Positions 1 to 7,252 of a DNA stretch of 64,000 bases are shown piece by piece. The notes below the pieces were generated by a model. The model saw only the letters and a program-made list of their open reading frames with translations. It had not been told where the DNA came from and made no database searches. Both the position numbers and the translations under genes were made by a program. Source of the stretch: an uncultured Eubacteriales bacterium (GTDB lineage Bacteria > Bacillota > Clostridia > Oscillospirales > Acutalibacteraceae); contig CAJUDG010000002.1 of NCBI GenBank assembly GCA_910584745.1, forward strand, positions 255,332-319,331. Reading direction: 5' to 3'. Numbering within the stretch: position 1 is the first letter of the stretch; the number at the start of each line of letters is the position of its first letter.

Positions 1-324
1 GCAGCGGAGGTGACCCTGTCAAACGACAGCGGTGAGGCCTTCAGCTTCGGCGTAGAGGAGGGCGGGGATATCTACATAGACCGAAGACGCGCGGGGCTCA
101 GGGACTTTAACGCGGACTTCGCAAAGCCCGAGTACGGCAGGATATCCGCCCCACGCTTCTTCACCGGTCCCTGGACCCTGGAGCTGACCTTCGACCGCTC
201 CATATGCGAGCTCTTTGCCGACAAGGGCACCAGGGTCTTCACCCAGCTGCTGTACCCGGCGGCGCCCTATGACCGCATCGGCGTAAAAGGGAACGCAAAG
301 GCTGAGATAAGCCTGATAGTATAA
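1..324 (+). CDS. GH32 sucrose-6-phosphate hydrolase / beta-fructofuranosidase, C-terminal part
   Basis: The reading frame is open from the first base, so the start lies outside the window and only about 107 residues are seen. They match the C-terminal beta-sandwich of glycoside hydrolase family 32, which splits sucrose, sucrose-6-phosphate or fructans. Visible hallmarks are the IDRRRAG strand and the segment LTFDRSICELFADKGTRVFT, which corresponds to the family's 'DrSivEvFvndG' motif. The catalytic propeller is missing, so substrate cannot be read directly. A fructokinase starts 25 bp downstream on the same strand, so a sucrose-utilisation operon is the natural reading. Function is by family; substrate is inferred. 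Confidence 0.85.
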   Translation, partial: AAEVTLSNDSGEAFSFGVEEGGDIYIDRRRAGLRDFNADFAKPEYGRISAPRFFTGPWTLELTFDRSICELFADKGTRVFTQLLYPAAPYDRIGVKGNAKAEISLIV

Positions 325-349
325 AAATCATTGAAAGGAAAGTGATAGT

Positions 350-1345
350 ATGCCGGATATCATAACCACAGGAGAGCTTCTAATCGACTTTACCCCAGTC
401 AAGGCCCCGGGTGTGGAGAACGCCCTTTGCCCAAATCCCGGCGGCGCGCCGGGGAACGTGGCCGTGCAGCTTGCAAGGCTGGGGGTCCCGGCGGGGTTCA
501 TCGGCAAGGTGGGGGACGACAGCTTTGGCCGCACCCTAAAGGACTGCCTTAATGAAAACGGCGTGGACGTAAGCGGCGTGGTGGTGGACGAAAATGTGCG
601 CACGACCCTCGCGTTCGTGCACCTGGACAAGGAGGGCGACCGCAGCTTCACCTTCTACCGGGACCCGGGGGCGGACACCCAGCTTCGGGAGGACGAGGTG
701 GATAAGTCCGCCATAAGGGAGTGCAGGGCCCTGCATTTCGGCTCCCTCTCCCTTACCACCGAGCCCAGCAGGACCACCACCCTGGACCTTGTGAAGGAGG
801 CCAGGGCCATGGGCAAGATGATCTCCTATGACCCCAACTGGCGTCCGGCCCTCTGGAAGGACGCGGAGAAGGGGATAGAGGCCATGGGCATGGGCCTTGA
901 GCTCTGCCACGTGCTGAAGATATCCGAGGAGGAGCTGGCCCTTCTTACGGGCACGGACAGCATCGCCGGGGGCGCGAAGCTCCTGCACGAAAAGGGCGTT
1001 GTGCTGGCCATAGTGACCCTGGGCCCGGACGGCTGCGTGTCCTCTCTGAACGGGCGGCTGCGGCACCACCCCACATACGACGTGAAGGTGGTGGACACCA
1101 CCGGCTCCGGGGACAGCTTCTGGGGGGCCTTCCTGTCCCAGCTGATACAGAACGGCTACGACGCGCCGGAGAAGCTCGAATCCCTCTCCCAGGAGGAGCT
1201 CCAGGGCTTCTGCCGCTTCGCCAACGCCGCCGGTTCCATGTGCGCCTCAAAGCCCGGCGGCATCCCGGCCATCGCCGGGCGGGAGGACATACTGCGGTGC
1301 ATGGAGGATGTGGACGTGCTTGAGACGGACTTCCGCTTGATGTAA
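350..1345 (+). CDS. Fructokinase, PfkB/ribokinase family
   Basis: A 331-residue PfkB-family sugar kinase that would phosphorylate fructose released by the upstream GH32 enzyme. Near the N-terminus it has the family glycine-rich motif GGAPGNVAVQLARLG (about residues 30-44). Near residue 249 it has the anion-hole and catalytic motif DTTGSGDSFWGAF, whose second Asp is the catalytic base. Length is normal for bacterial fructokinases. The ATG is preceded by GAAAGGAAAGTGATAGT, an acceptable ribosome binding site, and follows the GH32 stop by 25 bp, so the two are almost certainly co-transcribed. A strong hairpin terminator follows. Specificity for fructose rather than another ketose is inferred from the neighbour. 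Confidence 0.9.
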   Translation: MPDIITTGELLIDFTPVKAPGVENALCPNPGGAPGNVAVQLARLGVPAGFIGKVGDDSFGRTLKDCLNENGVDVSGVVVDENVRTTLAFVHLDKEGDRSFTFYRDPGADTQLREDEVDKSAIRECRALHFGSLSLTTEPSRTTTLDLVKEARAMGKMISYDPNWRPALWKDAEKGIEAMGMGLELCHVLKISEEELALLTGTDSIAGGAKLLHEKGVVLAIVTLGPDGCVSSLNGRLRHHPTYDVKVVDTTGSGDSFWGAFLSQLIQNGYDAPEKLESLSQEELQGFCRFANAAGSMCASKPGGIPAIAGREDILRCMEDVDVLETDFRLM

Positions 1346-1347
1346 GT

Positions 1348-1384
1348 AAAAAGCGCTCCCCGGAGAAGGGAGCGCTTTTCTATT
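1348..1384. terminator. Bidirectional rho-independent terminator
   Basis: The stem AAAAGCGCTCCC / GGGAGCGCTTTT encloses a 7-nt loop and has A and T runs on the two sides. It lies between the convergent fructokinase and CPBP protease genes and can serve both. Confidence 0.9.
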
Positions 1385-2261
1385 TCCTTTTCTTATCCAG
1401 CCTGAGCATAAGCGCCCCGCCCAAAACAATAAACCCCGCCATACCGATGATCCCCGATGGCTTTGGCCCCAAGAGGGCGTTATACCCCGCCGCGCAGATA
1501 AGCAGCGGAGCCTCCCTTACGGCGTTCACCGCGCCGTGGGCGACGCAGGCGGGCCATATGCTCCCCGAGCGCAGAGTGAGGTACGACATGAATACCCCCA
1601 GGACCGTGGCGAAGACCACCATCATCAGTATGCCCGTAAAGGGCGCGCCGGGGTACTCACCGGTATAGTTGAGCCCGAAGCATACCAGCGGCGCGTGGGC
1701 TATGCCCCAGAGAACGCCGTTCATAAGGACCGCCCTTCTCTCCCCAAGGCCCTCTATGAGCATTGGCAGAAGATACCCCCGCCAGCCCAGCTCCTCTCCG
1801 AAGGCCGCTATGTGGTTCACCACGACCAGCGGCGCTATGAGCGTCAGGACCAGACCCGCGCCTATCACCTGAGGCAGGGTCACGGCAGGGACCTCCGCCG
1901 CCTGGCCGCTGAGTGCAAGCAATTCTGACATATATCCCATGGATAGGTCCAGATCCCCGGGGAACAGCAGGAAATACAGCGCCGCCCCCGCCATGGTAAG
2001 GCCCCCGGGCAGGAGCGCCGCCATAAGGTACTGCCGCCGCGCCCCTTTGATATTGGGACGCAGGAACATACCCGAGCGGTCCCCGGATAGCCGCCTGACT
2101 ATCAGCGCCGCGAGGGCCGGGAGAAACATGAACAGTACGGATATGCCCAGCATCAGGGGGCCCATAGGCTCCGCGCCCAGCAGGAAAAGCGGCAGGGTGC
2201 ACACAAAAACCAGAGCATACTCAACGCCTAAAAAGGCAAGTATCTTACTTCTCCTGCTCAT
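1380..2261 (-). CDS. CPBP family intramembrane metalloprotease (Abi/CAAX-like)
   Basis: A 293-residue hydrophobic protein with about eight predicted membrane segments. It carries the CPBP signature EELGWRGYLLP (Glu-Glu...Arg), followed by IAHAP and a later VAHGAVNA, which supply the expected membrane-embedded Glu and His residues. The family includes CAAX-type prenyl-protein proteases and bacteriocin self-immunity proteins; the substrate here is unknown. Its start overlaps the 3' end of the upstream XRE-type regulator gene by 17 bp, so the two form one minus-strand unit and are probably translationally coupled. The regulator may therefore control this protease. Confidence 0.8.
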   Translation of the reverse strand: MSRRSKILAFLGVEYALVFVCTLPLFLLGAEPMGPLMLGISVLFMFLPALAALIVRRLSGDRSGMFLRPNIKGARRQYLMAALLPGGLTMAGAALYFLLFPGDLDLSMGYMSELLALSGQAAEVPAVTLPQVIGAGLVLTLIAPLVVVNHIAAFGEELGWRGYLLPMLIEGLGERRAVLMNGVLWGIAHAPLVCFGLNYTGEYPGAPFTGILMMVVFATVLGVFMSYLTLRSGSIWPACVAHGAVNAVREAPLLICAAGYNALLGPKPSGIIGMAGFIVLGGALMLRLDKKRK

Positions 2262-2895
2262 CCGGCTCCCCCCTGCTCATCACATGCTTACACGCCGTGA
2301 CCTTCCCGCACTTGGGGCACCTGAGCCACCGCCGGGTGACGGTGTGCGGGCCCCAGATGTACGCCCCCCAGCTGGGCTTGAAGGTCTCGCCGCAGGCCTT
2401 ACACTTGAAGTAGCCCGCCTCCCGGTCCATGGCCATGGTGACATACAGCCCCACGGCGAACTGCAAACAGGCAAAGACCATTATCAGCAGCTTCACCGGC
2501 AGGGCGATGACCTCGGCATAGAAGCCCACCAGCAGTACCATGATTATGAGCGTTGCCGTGCAGCTTACCCCGGTGAACACCGAAAGCCGTATCTTTTTGA
2601 CGTTTTCCTCCCGCTCTTTCATCAGCGACATGATATTTTCCTCCGCTTTTCTTTGGTAGTCGGCGGCTGTCAGCCTCTGTCCGGACAGGAGCTCGTTGAC
2701 GTTTATCCCCAGCTCCCGGCAAAGGGGCATGAGGAGGGATATCTCCGGCAGGCCGGAGCCGCACTCCCACTTTGAGACAGTCTTGTCGCTTATCATAAGC
2801 TTCTCCGCTAGCTGCCTCTGGGTCAGGCCCAGCTCCTTTCTTATGGACTGTATGAACCTGCCTGTGCGCTCCTGGTCCAGGGACTCTACGACCAT
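2245..2895 (-). CDS. XRE-type HTH regulator with membrane segments and C-terminal zinc ribbon
   Basis: A 216-residue protein in three parts. Residues about 12-68 are a Cro/CI-type helix-turn-helix (LGLTQRQLAEKLMISDKTVSKWE). Residues about 95-150 contain two hydrophobic membrane segments. The C-terminus has two CxxC pairs (CKAC ... CPKC), a likely zinc ribbon. A longer ORF runs upstream, but the ATG at 2895 has a strong GAAGGAGG site 8 nt ahead and places the HTH at the N-terminus, so it was chosen. Membrane-tethered XRE regulators of this type are common in Clostridia. The ligand sensed is unknown. It is coupled to the CPBP protease gene downstream. Confidence 0.75.
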   Translation of the reverse strand: MVVESLDQERTGRFIQSIRKELGLTQRQLAEKLMISDKTVSKWECGSGLPEISLLMPLCRELGINVNELLSGQRLTAADYQRKAEENIMSLMKEREENVKKIRLSVFTGVSCTATLIIMVLLVGFYAEVIALPVKLLIMVFACLQFAVGLYVTMAMDREAGYFKCKACGETFKPSWGAYIWGPHTVTRRWLRCPKCGKVTACKHVMSRGEPDEQEK

Positions 2896-2948
2896 ATGAC
2901 CGCCTCCTTCGTGTGAAAGTATAGAATAAACGGCTGAAAAAGGGAACC

Positions 2949-2995
2949 CACAGGCCGTAGAACCGCCCAAAAACAAGGGTCTACGGCCCGTGGAG
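2949..2995 (-). terminator. Hairpin terminator of the lepA-hemW unit
   Basis: On the minus strand, CCACGGGCCGTAGA pairs with TCTACGGCCTGTGG. A T-rich tail (TTCCCTTTTT) follows, just after the hemW stop. Confidence 0.7.
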
Positions 2996-2996
2996 T

Positions 2997-4097
2997 TCAG
3001 TCTAAAAGCCTTGAGAGCAGGGCGTTGGACACCAAAAAGCCCTCCGGCGTAAATCTTACCCTGTCGGGGCGGACCTCCACCAGGCTTCCCGGACAGCCGA
3101 GCACCCGCCCGCGTATCTTGGAGAACAGCTCCCTGCCGCCCTCCCCGAAGCGCCGGACGCACTCATTCTCAATAAGCCCCCTCGAGAGCCGCAGGTTCAG
3201 CATGGCGAACTCCCCCGGAGCGCCCCCAGGGCCGTCGTCCACGGGCCCGTCCCCCCGAAGGTAGCCTTCAAGGTCACGCCCCCAGTAAAAGCGCCGCCCC
3301 TCATAAAAGGAGTGGGCCGCCGGGCCCAACCCCAGGTACTCATCACACCGCCAGTAGCAGAGGTTATGCCTGCTCTCAAAGCCGGGCTTTGAGAAATTGC
3401 TTATCTCATACTGCAAATATCCAAGCTCGGAAAGCCGCTCAACCGCAAAAAGGTATTGCCCGGCGGTCTCGTCGTCGTCCGGCAGCACAAGCCTCCGGGA
3501 GGCAAACGGCGTGCCCGGCTCCACCTTCAGGATATACGCCGAGATATGTTCCGGCGAGAGCTCCGCCGCAAAGCTTATGCTCCTCTCAAGGCTTTCCCTT
3601 GTGCTCCCTGGCAGGGCAAGCATCAGATCAAGGGAAATATTGGAAAAGCCAGCTGCCCTCGCGGCTTCCACGGCCCGCCGGACCTCATCCGGGCCGTGCC
3701 TTCGGCCCAATAGGGAAAGCTCATCAGTATTTGCCGACTGCATACCCATGGAGAGCCTGTTAAATCCGGCGCTGTATAGCTGTGAGAAAAATTCTCCGCT
3801 TACCCCTGTAGGGTTAACTTCGCAGCTCACCTCCGCCCCCGGGGAGAGGCGAAAATGCCTGTTTACACCCTCCAAAAGCTCCCCAAGGCGTCCAGCGCCT
3901 ATGACGCTGGGCGTGCCGCCGCCAAAGTACACAGTACCCACTTCTTGGGCACAGTTGCCGCTGCACCGTGCCATGAGCTCCAGCGTGCGCGAAACGTACC
4001 TGTCCACCGTTCCCTCGTCCGGAGAGACAGAGTAAAAGTCACAGTAAGGACACTTCCCCCGGCAGAAGGGCACGTGTATATAGAGCCCCATGCCCAT
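2997..4097 (-). CDS. hemW: HemW-like radical SAM protein (heme chaperone / coproporphyrinogen III oxidase-like)
   Basis: A 366-residue radical SAM enzyme. The 4Fe-4S site is CRGKCPYCDF with Cys12, Cys16 and Cys19 in the CxxxCxxC pattern, followed by the glycine-rich YFGGGTPS SAM motif. The short N-terminus lacks the extension of true HemN, and the gene sits directly after lepA. This lepA-hemW order is typical of Firmicutes and favours HemW (a heme chaperone in characterised cases) over HemN. It starts one base past the lepA stop, so the two genes are co-transcribed and probably translationally coupled. A minus-strand terminator follows the stop. Confidence 0.88.
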   Translation of the reverse strand: MGMGLYIHVPFCRGKCPYCDFYSVSPDEGTVDRYVSRTLELMARCSGNCAQEVGTVYFGGGTPSVIGAGRLGELLEGVNRHFRLSPGAEVSCEVNPTGVSGEFFSQLYSAGFNRLSMGMQSANTDELSLLGRRHGPDEVRRAVEAARAAGFSNISLDLMLALPGSTRESLERSISFAAELSPEHISAYILKVEPGTPFASRRLVLPDDDETAGQYLFAVERLSELGYLQYEISNFSKPGFESRHNLCYWRCDEYLGLGPAAHSFYEGRRFYWGRDLEGYLRGDGPVDDGPGGAPGEFAMLNLRLSRGLIENECVRRFGEGGRELFSKIRGRVLGCPGSLVEVRPDRVRFTPEGFLVSNALLSRLLD

Positions 4098-4098
4098 T

Positions 4099-5901
4099 TT
4101 ATTCCTCCAGCTTCAGCACGGCCATAAAGGCCTCCTGGGGCACCTCCACGGTGCCCAGCTGGCGCATACGCTTCTTGCCCTCCTTCTGCTTTTCCAGCAG
4201 CTTCTTCTTTCTGGTGATGTCGCCGCCGTAGCACTTGGCCAGCACGTCCTTTCTGAGGGCCTTCACCGTCTCCCGGGCGATTATCTTCCCGCCGATACAC
4301 GCCTGGATGGGCACCTCAAAGAGCTGGCGGGGGATATTCTCCTTGAGCTTTTCCGTCATCTTCCTGGCCCTTGGGTACGCCTTGTCCGTGTGCAGGATAA
4401 AGGACAGCGCGTCCACGGTCTCGCCGTTTAAGAGTATGTCCAGCTTCACAAGCTTCGACTCCCTATATCCCAGAAGCTCATAGTCGAAGCTTGCATAGCC
4501 TCTGGTGCGGGACTTCAAGGCGTCGAAGAAGTCGTATATTATCTCGTTCAACGGCAGCTCATAGTGTATGTCCACCCGGTCCGTGTCCAGGTATTTCATA
4601 TCCATAAAGGTCCCCCTCCGCTCCTGGCAGAGCTCCATGATACTGCCCACATACTCCGCCGGGGAGTAGATATGCGCGTTGGTGATGGGCTCCTGGGCCC
4701 CGGCTATAGTGGCGGGGTCGGGGTAGTTGGTGGGGTTGTCGATGGTGAGCTCGGTGCCGTCGGTCTTCCTTATCTTATAGACAACGCTGGGGGCGGTGGT
4801 GATAAGGTCCAGGTTATATTCCCGCTCAAGGCGCTCCTGGATTATCTCCATGTGCAGAAGCCCCAAGAATCCGCACCGAAAGCCAAAGCCCAAAGCCACT
4901 GAGGTCTCCGGCTCGAAGGTAAGAGACGCGTCGTTCAGCTGAAGCTTCTCCAAAGCATCCCTAAGGTCCGTATAGTGTGCCCCATCGGCGGGGTAAATGC
5001 CGCAGTACACCATGGGCTGCACGGCCCTATATCCGGGCAAAGCCTCCTCTGCCGGGCGCTCCGAGAGGGTCACCGTATCGCCGACTCTGGCCTGGCGCAC
5101 GTCCTTGATGGAGGCCGCGATATAGCCCACCTCCCCGGCGTAAAGGGCCTCGGCGGGCTCAAGAGAGGTGGCCCGCAGGAAGCCGCACTCCACCACCTGG
5201 AACTCCCCGCCGGTGGCCATCATGCGTATTGTGTCCCCGGTCCTCACCGTGCCGTCCTTCACCCGCACATAGACTATAACGCCCCTATAGGGGTCGTAGT
5301 AGGAGTCGAAGATAAGGGCCTTAAGGGGCGCGTTCTCGTCCCCCTGGGGGGCGGGAATATCGCTGACTATCCGCTCCATGACCTCGTCAATATTTATGCC
5401 GTTCTTGGCCGAAATTCTCGGCGCGTCCATGGCCGGTATGCCTATCACGTCCTCTATCTCATGGCAGACCCGCTCGGGGTCGGCGCTGATGAGGTCTATC
5501 TTGTTCACCACAGGCACTATCTCCAGCCCCGCGTCCACGGCCAGATAGGTGTTTGCCAAGGTCTGCGCCTCTATCCCCTGTGACGAGTCCACCACCAGCA
5601 CCGCCCCCTCGCAGGCCGCCAGGGACCGGGAGACCTCATAGTTGAAGTCCACGTGCCCGGGGGTGTCTATCAGGTTGAAGACGTAGTCCTGCCCGTCCTT
5701 TGCGGAATAGACAAGGGTGACGGCGTGGGCCTTTATGGTTATGCCCCGCTCCCGCTCCAGGTCCATATTGTCCAAAAGCTGGTCCTCCATCTCCCGAAGG
5801 GGCACGGCGCTGGTCTGCTCCAGTATCCTGTCCGCAAGGGTGCTCTTTCCGTGGTCGATATGGGCCACTATGCTGAAATTGCGTATTCTGCTCTTGTCCA
5901 T
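4099..5901 (-). CDS. lepA: Elongation factor 4 (LepA)
   Basis: A 600-residue translational GTPase, the usual length for LepA, which binds the ribosome and can back-translocate or assist initiation. The P-loop is AHIDHGKST (about residues 13-21), the switch II region reads DTPGHVDF, and NKID is the G4 motif. The C-terminal domain ends in the Lys/Arg-rich segment typical of EF4 (GGDITRKKKLLEKQKEGKKR). The ATG is preceded by AGGAGAG on the minus strand. The alpha/beta hydrolase gene ends 25 bp upstream on the same strand, so lepA and hemW may share its transcript. Confidence 0.97.
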   Translation of the reverse strand: MDKSRIRNFSIVAHIDHGKSTLADRILEQTSAVPLREMEDQLLDNMDLERERGITIKAHAVTLVYSAKDGQDYVFNLIDTPGHVDFNYEVSRSLAACEGAVLVVDSSQGIEAQTLANTYLAVDAGLEIVPVVNKIDLISADPERVCHEIEDVIGIPAMDAPRISAKNGINIDEVMERIVSDIPAPQGDENAPLKALIFDSYYDPYRGVIVYVRVKDGTVRTGDTIRMMATGGEFQVVECGFLRATSLEPAEALYAGEVGYIAASIKDVRQARVGDTVTLSERPAEEALPGYRAVQPMVYCGIYPADGAHYTDLRDALEKLQLNDASLTFEPETSVALGFGFRCGFLGLLHMEIIQERLEREYNLDLITTAPSVVYKIRKTDGTELTIDNPTNYPDPATIAGAQEPITNAHIYSPAEYVGSIMELCQERRGTFMDMKYLDTDRVDIHYELPLNEIIYDFFDALKSRTRGYASFDYELLGYRESKLVKLDILLNGETVDALSFILHTDKAYPRARKMTEKLKENIPRQLFEVPIQACIGGKIIARETVKALRKDVLAKCYGGDITRKKKLLEKQKEGKKRMRQLGTVEVPQEAFMAVLKLEE

Positions 5902-5926
5902 TATCTATACTCTCCTTCTATAGCCG

Positions 5927-6715
5927 TCATTCGTTAAAGAACCGGCTTATCCTCGAGTTAAAGTCCTTTGCCTCCTCATAGGCGGCATGTCCCAGACCCT
6001 CGTACATGTAAAGCTCACAGCCCAAAGCCCCCGCTATCTCCCGGGACGCTTCGCCCGTAAGCACCTTGTCCTCCATGCCGCCCAGCACCAGCACGGGGCA
6101 TTTTATCCTGTCAAGCTCCGGGTATGAGCTGCAGGTCAGGCAGGCTCTTGCCAGGTTTATAAAGCGCAGGGCGTCCCTCTCCTTGGGCCTCGTCAGTCTG
6201 GAGACCGCCGGGAACAGCCAGCCGTACCTCTTTATATATTGCCCGGAGTACATCCTCAGGAGCATATCCCTCACAATAGCACCATAGTCCCCAGCCCCGG
6301 CCATCCTTATCCAGCCGTTTACGGCCTCTTCCATAACCGGGTTTACCCTCGCGGCCGTGACCCCCAGCGCCAGCCTTCGCACAAGCTTTGGATAATATAT
6401 AGCGAGATACTGGGCGATCATGCCCCCCTGGGAAACGCCGAACACGTCCGCGCCGGAAAGCCCCAGCCGCTCCATCGCATAGGCCGTGTCGTCCGCCATA
6501 TCCCGGACAGTGTACCCCTCAGGGACCTCATTCTTCTTGTCTATCACATAGACCCTGTGGCTTTTCCCGAACTCTCTGTACATATACCTCAGCGCCGGCG
6601 CCGCTCCCTTGACCCGCTGGAAACTGAGCCCGGGGAGCATCACCAGGGGCCTGCTGCCCCTGCCGAAGCTTACACAGTCGATGGACGTGCCGTCCTTTTG
6701 AATGGTATGGACCAT
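5927..6715 (-). CDS. Alpha/beta hydrolase
   Basis: A 262-residue alpha/beta-hydrolase fold protein. The nucleophile elbow is GVSQGG (Ser in GxSxG), the late acid region is LGGMEDK, and the catalytic His lies in GLGHAAYEE. There is no signal peptide, so it should act in the cytoplasm. It is the first gene of a minus-strand run with lepA and hemW. The substrate cannot be read from sequence; esterases, lipases and C-C hydrolases all share this fold. Confidence 0.75.
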   Translation of the reverse strand: MVHTIQKDGTSIDCVSFGRGSRPLVMLPGLSFQRVKGAAPALRYMYREFGKSHRVYVIDKKNEVPEGYTVRDMADDTAYAMERLGLSGADVFGVSQGGMIAQYLAIYYPKLVRRLALGVTAARVNPVMEEAVNGWIRMAGAGDYGAIVRDMLLRMYSGQYIKRYGWLFPAVSRLTRPKERDALRFINLARACLTCSSYPELDRIKCPVLVLGGMEDKVLTGEASREIAGALGCELYMYEGLGHAAYEEAKDFNSRISRFFNE

Positions 6716-6754
6716 GGGCGCCTCCTTGCGAAATTAAAGGTTTGGCCATAGGGG

Positions 6755-6782
6755 TTGACATTTGCCCGTAAGGTGGTATAAT
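6755..6782 (+). promoter_or_regulatory. Consensus sigma-A promoter for antisense RNA
   Basis: TTGACA (6755-6760), a 16-bp spacer and TATAAT (6777-6782). It fires toward the 3' end of the small toxin-like gene on the opposite strand and has no ORF directly downstream. Confidence 0.8.
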
Positions 6783-6788
6783 ATACAT

Positions 6789-6889
6789 ATAAAAGGGCAG
6801 CTGCCGCTTGACGGTCAGCCCAAAGTTTTATGACTTAAGGACCAAATGAGCTGACCGCTCGGCTGCTATCCGGGCGGTCAGCTCGCTTT
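6789..6889 (+). ncRNA. Predicted antisense RNA (type I antitoxin-like)
   Basis: The RNA would start about 7 nt after the consensus -10 at 6777-6782. It would end after the perfect 11-bp hairpin GAGCTGACCGC (6848-6858) / GCGGTCAGCTC (6874-6884), giving roughly 100 nt. It is complementary to the 3' end of the 27-codon gene on the minus strand, including its stop codon. The U-tract after the hairpin is weak (GCTTTC), so read-through to the terminator at 7087-7124 is possible. The geometry matches the second locus near 19.2 kb. Confidence 0.55.
6790..6822 (-). terminator. Possible terminator of the toxin-like mRNA
   Basis: On the minus strand a GGGC...GCCC hairpin with an internal CCG/CGG pairing is followed by TTTTATAT. 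The stem is imperfect. It overlaps the start of the antisense RNA. Confidence 0.4.
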
Positions 6890-6961
6890 CAGAGGAAAGA
6901 AGTAGAGCACAATAAGCGCGATAAGTAAAAATACCAATACCCGCAGTAAAATCTTTCCCAT
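6878..6961 (-). CDS. Small hydrophobic peptide, type I toxin-like (27 aa)
   Basis: A 27-codon ORF encoding one hydrophobic helix flanked by basic residues: MGKILLRVLV at the start and FFPLKAS at the end, with only aliphatic and aromatic residues between. The ATG is preceded by an excellent GGGAGGTG site. A consensus promoter on the same strand (7125-7153) would produce an mRNA with a leader of about 155 nt. The stop codon lies inside an 11-bp hairpin stem, and a consensus promoter on the other strand drives RNA antisense to the 3' end. Size, topology and antisense arrangement fit type I toxins such as the TxpA/BsrG groups, which damage membranes. There is no recognisable family match, so toxicity is an inference. 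Confidence 0.6.
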   Translation of the reverse strand: MGKILLRVLVFLLIALIVLYFFPLKAS

Positions 6962-7086
6962 CAGCTTCACCTCCCTTCGATATGATCTCTGGGTAGGATG
7001 AACCACCCCCTTTCGGAGATGGGCTGTTCAGTAAACGCACTTTAGAACTGCGTTAACTATACCGCCAACCGCGGCAGCGCCCCGGA

Positions 7087-7126
7087 CCCCTGCGTTTTCA
7101 TGACGAAATACGCGGGGCTTTTTTAT
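7087..7126 (+). terminator. Rho-independent terminator
   Basis: CCCC-T-GCGT pairs with ACGC-GGGG and is followed by CTTTTTTATT. It ends plus-strand transcription coming from 6789, before glyS. Confidence 0.8.
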
Positions 7127-7153
7127 TATAACCGCTTCCCCTGTCCGTGTCAA
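7125..7153 (-). promoter_or_regulatory. Consensus sigma-A promoter for the small toxin-like gene
   Basis: Read on the minus strand: TTGACA (7148-7153), a 17-bp spacer and TATAAT (7125-7130). The only ORF with a ribosome binding site downstream is the 27-codon gene at 6878-6961. Confidence 0.8.
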
Positions 7154-7194
7154 CGCGCCCCATAAGGGAAAATTGCAAAAACCTCACGTTTTCC

Positions 7195-7223
7195 TTGCAA
7201 ATCACGCCGGGATTTGGTAAAAT
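7195..7223 (+). promoter_or_regulatory. glyS promoter
   Basis: TTGCAA (7195-7200), a 17-bp spacer and TAAAAT (7218-7223). Transcription would start near 7230, giving a leader of only about 25 nt, too short for a T-box riboswitch. Confidence 0.7.
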
Positions 7224-7252
7224 ACTGGTATGTTAAAGAGAGAAAGGACGTA

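Noticed and set aside
6789..7126. Plus-strand transcript before glyS as tmRNA, RNase P RNA, 6S RNA or T-box
   Set aside because: None of the conserved sequence blocks of these RNAs were found (no tag ORF and CCA end, no P4 motif, no T-box specifier or antiterminator).
7214..7252. TTG start of glyS at 7214
   Set aside because: It lies before and across the -10 element of the glyS promoter; ATG at 7253 has a ribosome binding site.
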